Positions 1-10,073 are shown, numbered from the stretch's first letter. The stretch is DNA of 64,000 bases from Geobacteraceae bacterium (GCA_025355965.1 JANXYR010000082.1:62001-126000), one strand, 5' to 3'. Translations and numbers: made by a program. The notes: generated from the letters alone by a model not told the origin.

Positions 1-25
1 ATCACCTCGTTGTGACTTAAATATC

Positions 26-124
26 CCCTCTCCCTGAGGGAGAGGGCCAGGGTGAGGGGAAAGAGTGGCTAATAAGCGCTGCCCCCTCATCCGGCCTTCG
101 GCCACCTTCTCCCTTAGGTAGAAG
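26..124. repeat. REP-like intergenic repeat, low-complexity palindromes
   Basis: Two imperfect palindromic blocks: one around 26-60 (CCTCTCCCTGAGGGAGAGG followed by a GGGTGAGGGG run) and a roughly mirrored block at 84-124 (CCCCTCATCCGG, CCGGCCTTCGGCC, CTTCTCCC). This type of CCCTCTCCC/GGGAGAGGG element is a common intergenic repeat in many proteobacteria. It lies just downstream of the last gene of the nifX operon and may act as a terminator or RNA-stabilising structure; that role is inferred. Confidence 0.5.
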
Positions 125-168
125 GGATCGGCAGATGATCAGAGCTAATACAGTTTCTATTTTACCAT

Positions 169-498
169 TTACAGAATTTTTGCCAGTTCCAGCAGAGTCT
201 GCTTGATCGGGCCGTTGATCACAAACGGTTCGACACCGAGTTTTTCCAGCTCACCTTTCGGATGTTCGCCCATCTGGGCGGTCACAACCGCACGGCATCC
301 GGCAAGAGCAGCAGCGATACTCCGCAGTAGATGTCCCCGTAATGGATGTTCAGGATCAAAACTACAATAGCGCTCGACCATCCGCTCATCAACCAGTTTG
401 ACGTCGCTATCCTCGATATCGTAGATCAGAAAGCGCTCAGCATGACCGAAGTGCTGATTGATCTCCTTGCCATCTTTTGATGCGACCGCGATCAACAT
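169..498 (-). CDS. NifX/NafY-family FeMo-cofactor-binding protein
   Basis: A 109-residue single-domain protein of the dinitrogenase iron-molybdenum cofactor family (Nitro_FeMo-Co, PF02579), which binds or shuttles FeMo-co or its precursor NifB-co in the cytoplasm. The hallmark QHFGHAERF near residues 15-23 matches the NQHFGH-type signature, and the conserved core ends with an EPF...I segment. It lacks the C-terminal extension of the true nifX upstream. Start at 498 has a strong GGGAGG Shine-Dalgarno. It is the third gene of the unit nifX, ferredoxin, this gene, separated from the ferredoxin by a dispersed palindromic repeat. Exact role (carrier versus nitrogenase maturation chaperone) cannot be told from sequence. 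Confidence 0.85.
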   Translation of the reverse strand: MLIAVASKDGKEINQHFGHAERFLIYDIEDSDVKLVDERMVERYCSFDPEHPLRGHLLRSIAAALAGCRAVVTAQMGEHPKGELEKLGVEPFVINGPIKQTLLELAKIL

Positions 499-513
499 GA
501 CAGCACCTCCCTC

Positions 514-591
514 TTAGTAAGCTAGAAATAATTTCTGCTGTATTTGATTACAGAAATAATTTCGTGAGCGCACTTATTCGGTTTATCCGGG
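514..591 (+). repeat. Dispersed ~75-bp palindromic repeat, copy 1
   Basis: Starts TTAGTAAGCTAGAAAT, has arms GAAATAATTTCTG and CAGAAATAATTTC around a short spacer, and continues TTTCGTGAGCGCACTTATTC then GTTTATC. The same ordered blocks recur at 47236-47313 (+ strand) and 61895-61968 (- strand). It sits in the leader between the ferredoxin gene and the downstream NifX-like gene, in antisense orientation to them. No ORF inside; looks like a MITE-type or regulatory hairpin element. Confidence 0.8.
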
Positions 592-855
592 TCAGGCAAC
601 AACAGGCTCAAACGCAAAGCACTTCTTCGAGCAGGTCCGATCGCATGCCTGACAGCCGATGCAATTACCTGCATTGGCAACCCGCATGTACATCTTGGCG
701 GAATCATCACCATCCAGCTCTTCAAACGCCAGGACATCGTGTGCACAGACCTTGTAGCATCGACCACATCCGATGCAGAGTTCTTCGTCAATGGAGGTGA
801 TAAACTGCGGGGTCCACTCCTGTTTGTCTCGTGTTAATCCGGTAATGTAAGCCAT
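592..855 (-). CDS. fdxB: nif-specific ferredoxin III (2[4Fe-4S])
   Basis: An 87-residue ferredoxin with two cysteine clusters, CIGCGRCYKVC (about residues 27-37) and CIGCQACDRTC (about 65-75), each able to hold a 4Fe-4S cluster, with an acidic insert between them. The N-terminus ITGLTRDKQEWTPQF is characteristic of the nif-specific ferredoxin III family (FdxB type), usually encoded beside nifX and thought to donate electrons in nitrogenase or cofactor assembly. Strong GAGGAG ribosome site upstream of the ATG at 855. Second gene of the nifX unit. Confidence 0.92.
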   Translation of the reverse strand: MAYITGLTRDKQEWTPQFITSIDEELCIGCGRCYKVCAHDVLAFEELDGDDSAKMYMRVANAGNCIGCQACDRTCSKKCFAFEPVVA

Positions 856-903
856 GATCTTTCTCCTCGTTTTTGATTTTTGGTTTTGAATTCAATTCAA
901 CAT

Positions 904-1284
904 TCATAATTCAAAATGGCCTTTTTCGCCTCTCATCGCTTTCCTCAACCAAGGTGGCGGATTACCCCGTAGCACCTCCTGAAATCGCTCCAAGGTTTCC
1001 TTCAGGCTGACCTCTGTGTTTGTTTTCATGGGATGAATTTTCTGTGCCACCAGCTTGGCCGCTGCCGGGCCACCAATCTGCATCGTATAAACTATGGCAC
1101 AATCCGAAAGCAGCTGCGCCCGGGCCGAGATGCGATCCTCTTCATCAGCACCATGTTCACCAACGCTGACAGCCTCCAGAAACAGGGCCTCATCCGGACC
1201 TACTTCCCAGATATGGAAGCTTTGACACTGGCCGAAGTGCTGGTCGATAATTTCGCCGGTTGATGTAGTAAATGCAATTTTCAT
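904..1284 (-). CDS. nifX: FeMo-cofactor carrier NifX
   Basis: A 126-residue protein with the Nitro_FeMo-Co fold: DQHFGQCQSF near residues 14-23, a conserved MQIGGPAAAKL segment, and a C-terminal NPPPWLRKAMRG tail that is typical of NifX proper and absent from the shorter paralog at 169-498. NifX binds NifB-co and the VK precursor and passes them to the NifEN scaffold. First gene of its operon; ATG at 1284 follows AGAAAGGATGG. A sigma54 promoter and a leader attenuator lie directly upstream, so it belongs to the nitrogen-fixation regulon. Confidence 0.92.
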   Translation of the reverse strand: MKIAFTTSTGEIIDQHFGQCQSFHIWEVGPDEALFLEAVSVGEHGADEEDRISARAQLLSDCAIVYTMQIGGPAAAKLVAQKIHPMKTNTEVSLKETLERFQEVLRGNPPPWLRKAMRGEKGHFEL

Positions 1285-1311
1285 TTGTCACCATCCTTTC
1301 TAAAATAAACA

Positions 1312-1349
1312 GGCGCCACCATTTAATTTTATATGGTGGCGCCTTTGCC
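1312..1349 (-). promoter_or_regulatory. Leader attenuator of nifX operon: hexaloop hairpin overlapping terminator
   Basis: Read on the - strand, GGC-AAAGGC-GCC (1338-1349) can form a three-pair stem with a six-base loop having A at position 1 and G at position 4, the ANTAR-binding pattern. Its last six bases are also the 5' arm of an 11-bp hairpin, GGCGCCACCAT with ATGGTGGCGCC (1312-1343), followed by TGTTTATTTT, an intrinsic terminator. The two folds are mutually exclusive. Only one hexaloop is evident, whereas known ANTAR targets often have two. The gap 1285-1642 otherwise holds the sigma54 promoter, a 31-bp inverted repeat and the promoter of the divergent gene. Confidence 0.75.
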
Positions 1350-1387
1350 GGTTTAGCTGTTTATTTTACTTTATCTGTCTCAAATTT

Positions 1388-1404
1388 AGCACATAGCATG
1401 CCAA
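1388..1404 (-). promoter_or_regulatory. Sigma54 promoter of nifX operon
   Basis: On the - strand TTGGCATGCTATGTGCT, i.e. GG-N10-GC with TTGGCA at -24 and TGCT at -12. Predicted start near 1377, about 92 nt before the nifX ATG. Confidence 0.8.
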
Positions 1405-1460
1405 TAGCTAATGTGCCGAAATTACAGAATAATATTTTATGGTTGCTTTTTATAAGACCT

Positions 1461-1491
1461 GCGCATCTGCATATATTTTATGCAGATGCGC
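1461..1491. repeat. Perfect 13-bp inverted repeat upstream of nifX promoter
   Basis: Arms GCGCATCTGCATA and TATGCAGATGCGC (read on the - strand) around a 5-nt loop. It lies about 60-90 bp upstream of the nifX -24 element and about 70 bp upstream of the divergent -35. No T-run on either side, so more likely a protein-binding site than a terminator. Confidence 0.6.
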
Positions 1492-1557
1492 AGTGATGCG
1501 TCGATGCTACCCAAATCTATCATGCAATAACAAATATTGTATTTATCCACTCCCAAC

Positions 1558-1585
1558 TGGACAAACATTAAAAACACAGTATAAT
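1558..1585 (+). promoter_or_regulatory. Sigma70-type promoter for the PhnD-like/kinase operon
   Basis: TGGACA (1558-1563), 16-nt spacer, consensus TATAAT (1580-1585), about 57 bp before the GTG start at 1643. Confidence 0.7.
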
Positions 1586-1642
1586 CCGTCATAATTTCTG
1601 GCCGTAGACTGTCTATGCCCTCTATGATTGGAGTGATTTGTC

Positions 1643-2491
1643 GTGAAAACAGCCATTGTCCGCATCGCCATCTGCCTCACCTTGCTTGTCGCACCATTAA
1701 CCAGTAGCGCCGAATTTGCGACCACCCAAGAGCCTTACATCATGGGGGTGTTCCCATTTGTACCGACCGCCACCATTGAGGGGATTTTCGCTCCACTGTC
1801 AGCCGAACTTTCCCAGGCACTGGGAAGGCCGGTCAAACTCAGAAGCGCTCCCTCCTATGATAAATTCACTGAGGAACTGAAAAGTCGCGACTTTGACATC
1901 GCCTTTATTCAGCCCACTGATTACGCCAGCTTGGCAAAATCTGTAGAGTTCCTGCCGCTGGCGTGCCGTTACGAAATCTTAAGCAGCCATATTGTCGTAA
2001 AAAATGACAGTCTGGTCCATGACCTGAAAGATCTTAAGGGGAAAAGCATGGGCATGCCCCCCAAGCTGTCCACGGTCAGCTTTCTGAACCGACTGGCCCT
2101 TAGAAAATCCGGTCTGACACTGGACACGGATGTAAAGTTTGTTTACCTGGCTTCGCACTTGGCCTGCCTGCAACAGTTGATGATCGGCAACGTGGCGGCC
2201 TGCGGCGTATCACCTGCCGCTGTCCGCCTGGCGGAAATGCAGTTCAAGACGACCTTCCGCTTGATCCATGAATCTCCTGAGATCCCCCCACCGCTGTTTG
2301 TAGTCAAAAAGGAACTGCCGCAAAAAGATCGGGACACAATGCTCAGGGTGCTGACAACCACTGACTTGGCCGGCGTCAAGGCCGAACTGCGCAGCATGTT
2401 TGTTGAGGGCCAAAAAAAACCATTCCGCAAAGTAACTGACAAGGAATATGACGTTGTCCGCACCATGATGAAAACCTACGGCATCAAATAA
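1643..2491 (+). CDS. PhnD-like periplasmic substrate-binding protein
   Basis: A 282-residue secreted protein: lysine/arginine then a hydrophobic signal peptide (about residues 1-23, [15 protein letters not shown]), followed by a phosphate/phosphite/phosphonate-binding fold (PhnD/SsuA/TAXI-like) with [19 protein letters not shown] and a [11 protein letters not shown] segment. The start is GTG at 1643 with GGAG 9 nt upstream. The next gene, 2 nt downstream, is a membrane hybrid kinase; no ABC permease or ATPase is nearby, so the protein is inferred to act as the periplasmic ligand sensor for that kinase rather than in uptake. The ligand is unknown; PhnD-like proteins bind oxyanions or small acids. 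Confidence 0.85.
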   Translation: MKTAIVRIAICLTLLVAPLTSSAEFATTQEPYIMGVFPFVPTATIEGIFAPLSAELSQALGRPVKLRSAPSYDKFTEELKSRDFDIAFIQPTDYASLAKSVEFLPLACRYEILSSHIVVKNDSLVHDLKDLKGKSMGMPPKLSTVSFLNRLALRKSGLTLDTDVKFVYLASHLACLQQLMIGNVAACGVSPAAVRLAEMQFKTTFRLIHESPEIPPPLFVVKKELPQKDRDTMLRVLTTTDLAGVKAELRSMFVEGQKKPFRKVTDKEYDVVRTMMKTYGIK

Positions 2492-2493
2492 AC

Positions 2494-5400
2494 ATGTTCA
2501 CCTCCCTCAAATACCGGATAGCCGTAATCATTTCCCTGATCGCGGGTACACTTCTGGCCATAGTTATCTGGCAAAACATAGCCATGTCCCACGATATGGC
2601 GCAAAAACAGCTGGCTACAAAAGAAGAGGTATTTGTCTCCTTTCTGGAAGATATCAGCCGTAGCGCCATCTTGAACAGCGAATACGAAGTTCTGCAACTG
2701 TATCTGGACAAGTTGCGCCAGGATCCGGAGATCCTTCATATCAGGGCTGCTGATTACCGTGGGATGGTGGTCTCCAGCACCGACCCATCGGAACTGGGGA
2801 TGCCGATTAACAACCTGCCTGTTCCAGGAGGGGCTGAATGGCGGCAAAAGAAGCTTGTCAATGCTGAAGGAGAGCTGGGAACTATTGCCATCCGTTTTTC
2901 CCACGCCAATGTTAACAGACGACATGACCGGGTAATGAGAGTCAGCCTGTTGTCCGCTATCGCCGGGCTTGGCCTGCTACTCGTATCCGGATACTTTATC
3001 GGCCACCTGCTGACCAAACGACTGAACAGATTGACACTGGCGTCACAGGCTATTGCTGGCGGAGACCTGACAGCTGCGGTAAATGATGACACTAACGATG
3101 AAATCGGCCACCTGAGCAGATCCTTCAACACGATGGCGCGCCGTCTGGAAGGCATGATCACCGAAACACAGCGGCTGAACGAGGAGCTGGAGCAACGGGT
3201 GATCGAACGTACGACAGAACTTCAAACCGCCAACATCCAGCTAGCCCAGGCCCGGGATGCCGCCGAATCGGCCAACCTGGCCAAAGGGAGTTTTCTGGCC
3301 AATATGAGCCACGAGATTCGCACACCCATGAATGCCATCATCGGCATGACACATTTGGCCAAGCAAACCGATCTGACCCCTAAACAGCGGGACTACATAA
3401 GCAAGGTCGGCTTTGCCGCCGAATCGCTGTTGGGGATCATCAACGACGTTCTGGATTTCTCCAAGATTGAGGCGGGTCGGCTGGAAATAGAGCATAGCGA
3501 TTTTCTGATCGAGGAGGTACTGGGTAAACTTAATTCTATCGTTTCCCCACTCGCCCAGGAAAAGAAACTGGACTTTTTGATCGAGGTTTCACCTGAACTG
3601 CCGCCAGCCCTGGTGGGGGATGCGCTCAGACTGGGGCAAGTTCTGCTCAACCTGGTCACCAATGCCGTGAAATTTACCGAGTCTGGTGGAATAGTTCTTT
3701 CCTTGCGCCAACTGCAAAGGGATAGCAAGCGCGTTACCATCAGTTTCAGTGTTAAAGACAGCGGCATCGGCATGACAAAAGACGAACAATCCCGGCTTTT
3801 CAAACCCTTTACGCAGGCCGATGTCAGCGCGACTCGCAAATACGGCGGGACTGGACTGGGGCTTGCCATCTGTCACCAGCTGGTGCGAATGATGGGTGGA
3901 GAAATAGGTGTTTCAAGCGAGCCAGACAATGGGAGTGAGTTCACCTTCGTAATTGAGTACACCATCAGCTCGCTACTGCCACAGCAAATTGTACCAAGAG
4001 AGTCTGGCGTGGGAAACAAACGGGTATTGGTGATTGACGACAGTCACAGCTCCCGAGAAATTTTTTCCGCACAGCTTTTGTCTCTCAATTACAGGGTGAC
4101 TACGGTTGGAAACGCCAGCCAAGGGATCACGGAGTTGAAGCTGGCTTGCGCAGACAACCCATTCGATCTGGTGATTATGGACTGGGCCATGCCAGAGATC
4201 GATGGATTTGAGGCGGTTCGGATGATCAAAACCGATCCGGCCATCGCGCCTAAGCCAAAGATCATCATGACCACAGCCTACGGTTCAGACGAAGTGAAGG
4301 AGCATGCACGTCTAGCGGGGCTGGACGGTTATATCTGCAAGCCGGTTAATATTTCGATGCTATTCGACAGCATCATGGGTGCGCTCGGCAAGGACACGCA
4401 AACTTCGCATAAAACCAAAGAAACCATAGACGTCTCCGGCAACCTCGCTGCAATTCATGGGGCGCGGGTGCTGCTGGTAGAGGATAACGAATTCAACCAA
4501 CAGGTAGCCACCGAGATGCTGAAGTCAATGGGACTTTCTGTCACACTTGCGGTTGACGGAGAACAAGCACTCGAAAAGCTCCGGAACGAAACTTTTGATG
4601 CCGTGTTAATGGATGTACAGATGCCGGTATTGGACGGGCTGGAAGCCACACGGCGACTGCGGCGCATGGCGGGGCTTGATACAATTCCGGTTATTGCCGT
4701 AACCGCCCACGCAATGGTTCAAGATCGCCAGCGTTGCCTGGATGCAGGTATGAACGACTATATGTCAAAACCGATCAACTCGAGTGAACTGAAGCGGCTG
4801 CTGGTCAAGTGGATCACTCCCCGGCAGGATATCCCCCACTGCCCACCACCTCCTACGAACGACAAAGTATCCCTGCCGCATTCCCTGCCCGGTATCAACC
4901 TCGAAACCGGCCTGCAAATGTGCAACTGCAACCGTTCATTATACCTGGATATGCTGCATAAATTTCATCTGTCCAAACGTAATGACCCGGACGAAATCCG
5001 CGCATTCCTTGCGGCCGGAGACCGGGAAACTGCCGGCAGGATGGCACACAGCATGAAGTCAGTGGCTGCAATCCTTGGTGCCAACGATCTTTCAGCCGCC
5101 GCCAGAGTGCTGGAGGAAGTTATCTCTAAAAATTTGGATGACCAACTGGAAACACAAATGGCCAGGTACGCCCAAACCCTGAAACTCATTATCAGCGGCA
5201 TGGATGCCGCGTTCGTCGCAGCTGAACCGGCAGCCGCCAAACCTCAGCCCTCACTCTCCAGAGAGGGAGGGCGCGAACGCCTGCTGGAGCTGGTTCGCGG
5301 TTTGGATTCATCCCTTGACACCGACATGTCCCGCGCCATAGATCTCAACAGGAAACTTGGGGAGCAGATCAGTGGCGTCGAACTTTGGCAACTGTACGAA

Positions 5401-5904
5401 ATGATGCAGCAACAGCTTGCCTGTTTTGATATTGATGCCGTACGGTCAAAACTGAGTGAACTTTCAGAAAAACTCACGGAATCAGATGCCATGCGAGCTA
5501 AAGAGACAATTCTTCTGGCGGAAGATGATCGCATACAGATGGAATTGGCTACAAACATTTTAGAATCAAATGGATACAAGGTTATCAAGGCCCATGACGG
5601 AGCCGAGGCGGTGGAACTTTTTACGAAGTATAAAGACCAGATAGATTTGGTAATTATGGATGCCCTCATGCCGAAGATGACAGGAAAGCGGGCCTGGGAC
5701 GAGATCAGCACCATCCGGCCAGGAATGAAGGCCTGCTTTGTCAGCGGCTACACTGATGAAATCAGGGGTGGTAAACTGGCTGTTGACTACAGCCTCCCGT
5801 TCATAAGTAAACCGGTCATGCCTGCCACCCTTCTTCGCACCGTGCGTGATATTTTGGATGACACATCAACAACACAAACAGGGACCGATCATGTCGAACA
5901 GTGA
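2494..5904 (+). CDS. Hybrid histidine kinase: HAMP-HisKA-HATPase-REC-REC-HPt-REC
   Basis: A 1136-residue inner-membrane phosphorelay protein. Transmembrane helix at about 7-27, a periplasmic domain to about 150, a second helix at about 156-176, HAMP to about 230, coiled coil, HisKA with phospho-acceptor His273 ([10 protein letters not shown]), HATPase with DSGIGM and GGTGLGLAI, a receiver with Asp563 (IMDWAMP), a second with Asp707 (LMDVQMP), an HPt domain with His852 ([14 protein letters not shown]), and a third receiver at the C-terminus with Asp1056 (IMDALMP). Co-transcribed with the PhnD-like gene 2 nt upstream and overlapping the HD-GYP regulator downstream by 14 nt, so a sensor, kinase and c-di-GMP output chain is likely. 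Very similar to BarA/TorS-like architectures. Confidence 0.9.
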   Translation: MFTSLKYRIAVIISLIAGTLLAIVIWQNIAMSHDMAQKQLATKEEVFVSFLEDISRSAILNSEYEVLQLYLDKLRQDPEILHIRAADYRGMVVSSTDPSELGMPINNLPVPGGAEWRQKKLVNAEGELGTIAIRFSHANVNRRHDRVMRVSLLSAIAGLGLLLVSGYFIGHLLTKRLNRLTLASQAIAGGDLTAAVNDDTNDEIGHLSRSFNTMARRLEGMITETQRLNEELEQRVIERTTELQTANIQLAQARDAAESANLAKGSFLANMSHEIRTPMNAIIGMTHLAKQTDLTPKQRDYISKVGFAAESLLGIINDVLDFSKIEAGRLEIEHSDFLIEEVLGKLNSIVSPLAQEKKLDFLIEVSPELPPALVGDALRLGQVLLNLVTNAVKFTESGGIVLSLRQLQRDSKRVTISFSVKDSGIGMTKDEQSRLFKPFTQADVSATRKYGGTGLGLAICHQLVRMMGGEIGVSSEPDNGSEFTFVIEYTISSLLPQQIVPRESGVGNKRVLVIDDSHSSREIFSAQLLSLNYRVTTVGNASQGITELKLACADNPFDLVIMDWAMPEIDGFEAVRMIKTDPAIAPKPKIIMTTAYGSDEVKEHARLAGLDGYICKPVNISMLFDSIMGALGKDTQTSHKTKETIDVSGNLAAIHGARVLLVEDNEFNQQVATEMLKSMGLSVTLAVDGEQALEKLRNETFDAVLMDVQMPVLDGLEATRRLRRMAGLDTIPVIAVTAHAMVQDRQRCLDAGMNDYMSKPINSSELKRLLVKWITPRQDIPHCPPPPTNDKVSLPHSLPGINLETGLQMCNCNRSLYLDMLHKFHLSKRNDPDEIRAFLAAGDRETAGRMAHSMKSVAAILGANDLSAAARVLEEVISKNLDDQLETQMARYAQTLKLIISGMDAAFVAAEPAAAKPQPSLSREGGRERLLELVRGLDSSLDTDMSRAIDLNRKLGEQISGVELWQLYEMMQQQLACFDIDAVRSKLSELSEKLTESDAMRAKETILLAEDDRIQMELATNILESNGYKVIKAHDGAEAVELFTKYKDQIDLVIMDALMPKMTGKRAWDEISTIRPGMKACFVSGYTDEIRGGKLAVDYSLPFISKPVMPATLLRTVRDILDDTSTTQTGTDHVEQ

Positions 5905-6976
5905 TAAAGCCCGGCAGACTATTCTGATCGTTGACGATACCCCTGAAAACATCATGATCCTGATGGATCTTCTGCGCAATCAGTATACCATTACCGTCGC
6001 CACCAATGGCAAGCGGGCACTGCAGCTTGCCAGCAGCGGCACACCCCCTGATCTGATTTTGCTAGACGTGCTCATGCCGGAGATGAACGGCTACGAGGTT
6101 TGTTCCCAATTAAAAGCTGACCCCCGCACTTCCGACATCCCGGTCATCTTCGTCACCGGGCTTTCAGATGAATCGGACGAACAGAAGGGATTCGATCTCG
6201 GAGCAGTGGATTTTATACTGAAACCGTTTAGCCCTTCGCTGGTAAAGGCGAGGGTGCGAATTCATCTGGAGCTGAAAAAACACCGCGACAACCTGGAGGA
6301 GATCGTCCACGAGCGGACCCGTGAACTTGTTCTTACCCAGGACGCCGCCATCTTCGGACTGGGCGTGCTTGCCGAATACCGGGATATTGAAACCGGCCAG
6401 CACATAATGAGAACCCGAAAATATGTGCAGCTGATGGCTGAGCAACTAAAGGACCATTCCCGCTTCAAGGGTTATTTTAGTGATGCGACAATGCATCTGC
6501 TGATAAATTCAACACCACTCCATGATATTGGCAAGGTGGCCATTCCGGACGTTATTTTACAAAAGCCGGGGCCTCTTACGGAGTTGGAATTCCAAACTAT
6601 TAAGCAGCACACAATCTTCGGCAAGGAAATTATAAATCGCATTGAGGCAGGAATGAGCGACAAATCGGCATCATCATTTCTCCGTTTTGCAGAAGAGTTG
6701 GCCTATACACACCACGAGCATTGGGACGGCAGTGGCTACCACGGCCTCAAAGGTGATGAAATCCCTGTATCAGGACGTCTTATGGCTATGGCAGACATCT
6801 ATGATGCCCTGACAAGCGTCCGTGTCTACAAGTCAGCATACTCGCACGAAGAAGCTCTGAAAACCATCACAGAGGGTAATGGTCGCACCAGGCCGGAACA
6901 CTTTGACCCAGTGGTACTCCAAGCCTTTGTGGATTTGTGCGACACCTTCCGGCAGGTGTCAAGCGGGAGAAGCTGA
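5891..6976 (+). CDS. Response regulator with HD-GYP domain (c-di-GMP phosphodiesterase)
   Basis: A 361-residue two-domain regulator. Receiver at about 9-130 with phospho-acceptor in [11 protein letters not shown], a short helix, then HD-GYP with the HD pair in [25 protein letters not shown] and the QAF tail. The last residue of the GYP signature is His here (GYH), a variation found in active members. It would lower c-di-GMP when phosphorylated. The ATG at 5891 lies inside the end of the kinase gene; an upstream in-frame ATG at 5846 would add 15 residues not expected for the family. The overlap supports translational coupling to the kinase. Confidence 0.88.
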   Translation: MSNSDKARQTILIVDDTPENIMILMDLLRNQYTITVATNGKRALQLASSGTPPDLILLDVLMPEMNGYEVCSQLKADPRTSDIPVIFVTGLSDESDEQKGFDLGAVDFILKPFSPSLVKARVRIHLELKKHRDNLEEIVHERTRELVLTQDAAIFGLGVLAEYRDIETGQHIMRTRKYVQLMAEQLKDHSRFKGYFSDATMHLLINSTPLHDIGKVAIPDVILQKPGPLTELEFQTIKQHTIFGKEIINRIEAGMSDKSASSFLRFAEELAYTHHEHWDGSGYHGLKGDEIPVSGRLMAMADIYDALTSVRVYKSAYSHEEALKTITEGNGRTRPEHFDPVVLQAFVDLCDTFRQVSSGRS

Positions 6977-7042
6977 TCGGCCTCACTGAATATACCATTT
7001 ACAGACCCCTTTTTAAATCATTGACCGGAGCATAGAATCACC

Positions 7043-9331
7043 ATGCATCCTCCCCGCATGAATCAATATAATATACTTTGGGGCGTACTCCTTGGACTGC
7101 TCGGCTTTGCCGGTAACTGTTTCAAGCTTGAGCTATTCTTCAACGTCGATTTTATTTTCGGCACAATCTTTGTGCTCCTGGCAACTGCACGCTACGGAGC
7201 AATTCCCGGCATAGTGACAAGTTTAATGGCTGGTTCCTGCACCTGGCTGCTCTGGCACCACCCTTGGGCATTGATTATTTGTGTAGCAGAGGCTGCAGTA
7301 GTTGGAATTATTATTCGTCGCCGCACCGTTTCACTGCTGGCTGCGGACACCCTCTTCTGGCTCTGCTGCGGTACTCCGCTGGTTTGGCTTTTCTATCATC
7401 ATATCATGGGAATCCCCGGACAGTTGTCTCTGTTGATAGTGCTCAAACAGTCACTGAACGGAATCAGTAATGCCGTTCTGGCGCAGGTTATACTACTGGC
7501 TCTTCAATCATACCACGCAGAATCGGATCAGCTTCCGCGCTTTAGGCAGATCAATTTTACCGTCATGGTATCCTTGGTACTGTCTATAGGAATGACCGTT
7601 CTTGTCACAGACTTGCGGGGCATCATGAAGCGTCAGTTGCAGGATCTGGTGGATAATGCGGAGCACACATCACTTATTGCCTCCACATCAATCTATGCCA
7701 CTTTGCAACAGCAGCTGCAGTCGGTCATCGCCCTGGCACAACTTGTCGGCGATCCTTCCGGAAAATCCACTGATGAGCTCCAGAAACTCGTGACATTAGT
7801 AAACTTTGTTGTTCCGGCTTATCACAAGATGGGTATACTGGATCGCACCTCCAGAACAATTGCCTATAACCCTCCAATAGATGAGAACGGCCACTCCAAC
7901 GTAGGAGTTGACTTCTCGGATCGCTATTTTATTCCGATACTTAAAGAAAACCTAAAGCCGTACATACCTGATATAGTCATGGGAAGGCTTGGCAATAACA
8001 TTCCACGTGCGATCATGCTCGCACCGATCATTGTAAACGGCCAGTATGGTGGCTTCTGTGTCGGCGTGATCGACCTTGACATGATTCAGAATCTGCTGAA
8101 AACCCAGGCCGGCAGTCATTCGATGCATATTACGCTGGTTGACCGCAAGGAGCAGGTCGTCACTTCGACAAGAAGCGATCTTAAGACCATGTCACACTTT
8201 GAATTTGGCGACGGAGAAAAAAGACAGGTCAGGCCTGGTGTGATCCAATGGATTCCGCGGATGCCGCCAGGCAGCAGCGTAATGGAGCGCTGGAGACATT
8301 CCGGAATTATTGCGGAACGGCAACTTGACAAGGAACTCCCATGGAAGATCGTGGTCGAGATGTCCCCCGTGAAGCTGATGGAAATACTTACAAATAAATC
8401 CATATTTGATATGTCGCTGCTTCTGGCGGTTTTTCTTTTATCGGCATTGATCGCAGCCGTGCTGAGTCGAATCTTCCTGAAACCGCTGGAAAATCTGCAG
8501 AAAATCGCCGAAGAGCTTCCCGGACTGATTCCGGATATCCCGCCGAAAACGCGGTGGCCGGTCAGCAGGATGTTTGAACTTGACTCGCTCACAACTAATT
8601 TCCGCAAGATGGCAGCCATGCTTGCCGATAAATTTATTCAGCTGGAAAGTACCTACCGGGAACTTGCCCAGGAAACGGAAAAACACCGACAGTTGGAACT
8701 TCAGATTGAGCAAATCAGAGAACAGGTTGAGCAGGATGAGAGGAGACGTATTTCACGGGATCTCCATGACGGCCTCGGCCAAAGTCTTCAAGCCGTCAAG
8801 CTTAACTTGCAGATCATGAAGACCCGCTGCAACAAAGGCTGCGGGTACGATGGCCAAATGATCGACGATGCAATTTTCGAGATTGGAGCGACCTCGGAAG
8901 AGCTGCGCGATATAATTGCAATGCTCAGGCCACCTGTTCCCGCAGACCGGAGCCTGTCCGAGGCGCTTGAATGGCTGGCAGACCGTCTCTCCAGGCGAAG
9001 CGGAGTTAATATAAAGATAATCCGCAAGGACGTACCGGAGGAACTGACTGAAGAGTTGAAGAGCGGGCTGTTCCGTATTTGCCAGGAAGCACTCTCCAAC
9101 GCCCTTCGGCATGGTAATCCGACTGCCGTAGAGGTCAACATTTCCTGCTCCGGCAATAGGTTATCCCTAACTGTTCACGATGACGGTTGCGGATTTGATC
9201 CCTACTCCTGCAGTTCCGGCTTCGGAATCGGGATCATGAAGGAACGGGCATCACTGATGGGAGGGGTTTTCAAGCTGAAGTCATACCCTGGCCAAGGGAC
9301 TGGAATCGATCTGGAGGTCACATTGTCATGA
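7043..9331 (+). CDS. Membrane sensor histidine kinase, Cache plus HisKA_3 (NarX/DesK type)
   Basis: A 762-residue kinase. The first ~165 residues carry about five or six hydrophobic helices; a long extracytoplasmic region (about 200-450) resembles a double Cache sensor, with a further helix near 455-475. The cytoplasmic part has a HAMP-like stretch, a HisKA_3 dimerisation domain with acceptor His575 in ISRDLHDGLGQSL, and a HATPase with HDDGCGFD and GFGIGIM. The stop overlaps the ATG of the LuxR-type regulator (ATGA), its obvious partner. Signal is unknown. Start at 7043 is plausible; MNQ at 7058 is an alternative. Confidence 0.87.
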   Translation: MHPPRMNQYNILWGVLLGLLGFAGNCFKLELFFNVDFIFGTIFVLLATARYGAIPGIVTSLMAGSCTWLLWHHPWALIICVAEAAVVGIIIRRRTVSLLAADTLFWLCCGTPLVWLFYHHIMGIPGQLSLLIVLKQSLNGISNAVLAQVILLALQSYHAESDQLPRFRQINFTVMVSLVLSIGMTVLVTDLRGIMKRQLQDLVDNAEHTSLIASTSIYATLQQQLQSVIALAQLVGDPSGKSTDELQKLVTLVNFVVPAYHKMGILDRTSRTIAYNPPIDENGHSNVGVDFSDRYFIPILKENLKPYIPDIVMGRLGNNIPRAIMLAPIIVNGQYGGFCVGVIDLDMIQNLLKTQAGSHSMHITLVDRKEQVVTSTRSDLKTMSHFEFGDGEKRQVRPGVIQWIPRMPPGSSVMERWRHSGIIAERQLDKELPWKIVVEMSPVKLMEILTNKSIFDMSLLLAVFLLSALIAAVLSRIFLKPLENLQKIAEELPGLIPDIPPKTRWPVSRMFELDSLTTNFRKMAAMLADKFIQLESTYRELAQETEKHRQLELQIEQIREQVEQDERRRISRDLHDGLGQSLQAVKLNLQIMKTRCNKGCGYDGQMIDDAIFEIGATSEELRDIIAMLRPPVPADRSLSEALEWLADRLSRRSGVNIKIIRKDVPEELTEELKSGLFRICQEALSNALRHGNPTAVEVNISCSGNRLSLTVHDDGCGFDPYSCSSGFGIGIMKERASLMGGVFKLKSYPGQGTGIDLEVTLS

Positions 9332-9927
9332 TTCGCATCATACTTGCCGACGATCATGCAATGTTTCGTCAGGGGTTAATCAATCTGCTGTCCGGGGAAG
9401 ACGATATCGAGATCGTTGCACAGTGCGCCAACGGCATCGAGGCCATTGCTGCCATCGTAAAGCATCTGCCTGATGTAGCGGTTTTTGATGTAACGATGCC
9501 GGAAATGGATGGCCTCACGGCGGTCCGGCAGATGAAACGCCGGAACCTCCCCACCAAAGTTGTGATTCTGACCATGCACGATGATCCCGGTGTGCGCCAA
9601 AAAGCTGCGGCATCAGGGGCACATGCCTTTGTGCTCAAGGATAATGCTTTTGAACATCTGCTGAGTGCAATCCGGAGCGTAGCCAATTCCAGCGAAATCA
9701 TGCCATTTGCCATCCCGCAGACCGATTTTGGGGCTCTCGAATTAACCCAAAGGGAACAGCAAGTGATGCGCCTTGTAGCTCGTGGTCTCACTAACCGGTC
9801 AATTTCCGAACAGCTCGGCATCAGCATCAAAACTATCGACTCTCACCGTACAAACCTGATGAGAAAGCTGAATATCCATTCAACCGCCGAACTTGTTCGC
9901 CACGCCATAGCCACCGATATTATCTAA
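9328..9927 (+). CDS. NarL/FixJ-family response regulator
   Basis: A 199-residue DNA-binding regulator: receiver at about 2-118 with acidic pocket ADDH and phospho-acceptor in VFDVTMPEMDG, then a LuxR-type helix-turn-helix at about 135-195 (LTQREQQVMRLVARGLTNRSI, followed by SIKTIDSHRTNLMRKL). Overlaps the HisKA_3 kinase by 4 nt, forming a standard two-component pair. Targets are not visible in the window. Confidence 0.92.
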   Translation: MIRIILADDHAMFRQGLINLLSGEDDIEIVAQCANGIEAIAAIVKHLPDVAVFDVTMPEMDGLTAVRQMKRRNLPTKVVILTMHDDPGVRQKAAASGAHAFVLKDNAFEHLLSAIRSVANSSEIMPFAIPQTDFGALELTQREQQVMRLVARGLTNRSISEQLGISIKTIDSHRTNLMRKLNIHSTAELVRHAIATDII

Positions 9928-9984
9928 GAAACAACATCCCGGCTAAAATTCCCACAATTAAATAGTTAATAAAACCTCTATCTA

Positions 9985-10026
9985 GGGTGATCACCTGATT
10001 GACAGAAAATATTTTCTAATTAGAGT
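9985..10026 (+). promoter_or_regulatory. Candidate promoter with two palindromes before the chemoreceptor
   Basis: Perfect palindromes GGTGATCACC (9985-9994) and AGAAAATATTTTCT (10004-10017) flank TTGACA (9999-10004); TAGAGT sits 16 nt downstream of that hexamer. The palindromes overlap or abut the -35, as expected for an operator. The -10 match is only moderate. Confidence 0.4.
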
Positions 10027-10073
10027 GGAACCGTTGCAATCTATCTAAACTAGACCGTAAGGAGTCAAACTTC

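Noticed and set aside
1401-1420. Second sigma54-like element (GGCAC...TTGGC) next to the nifX promoter
   Set aside because: The spacing between GG and GC is 14 rather than 10; the correct element is at 1388-1404.
1272-1496. 74-codon + strand ORF over the nifX leader
   Set aside because: It runs through the attenuator, the sigma54 promoter and the inverted repeat and has no family signature.
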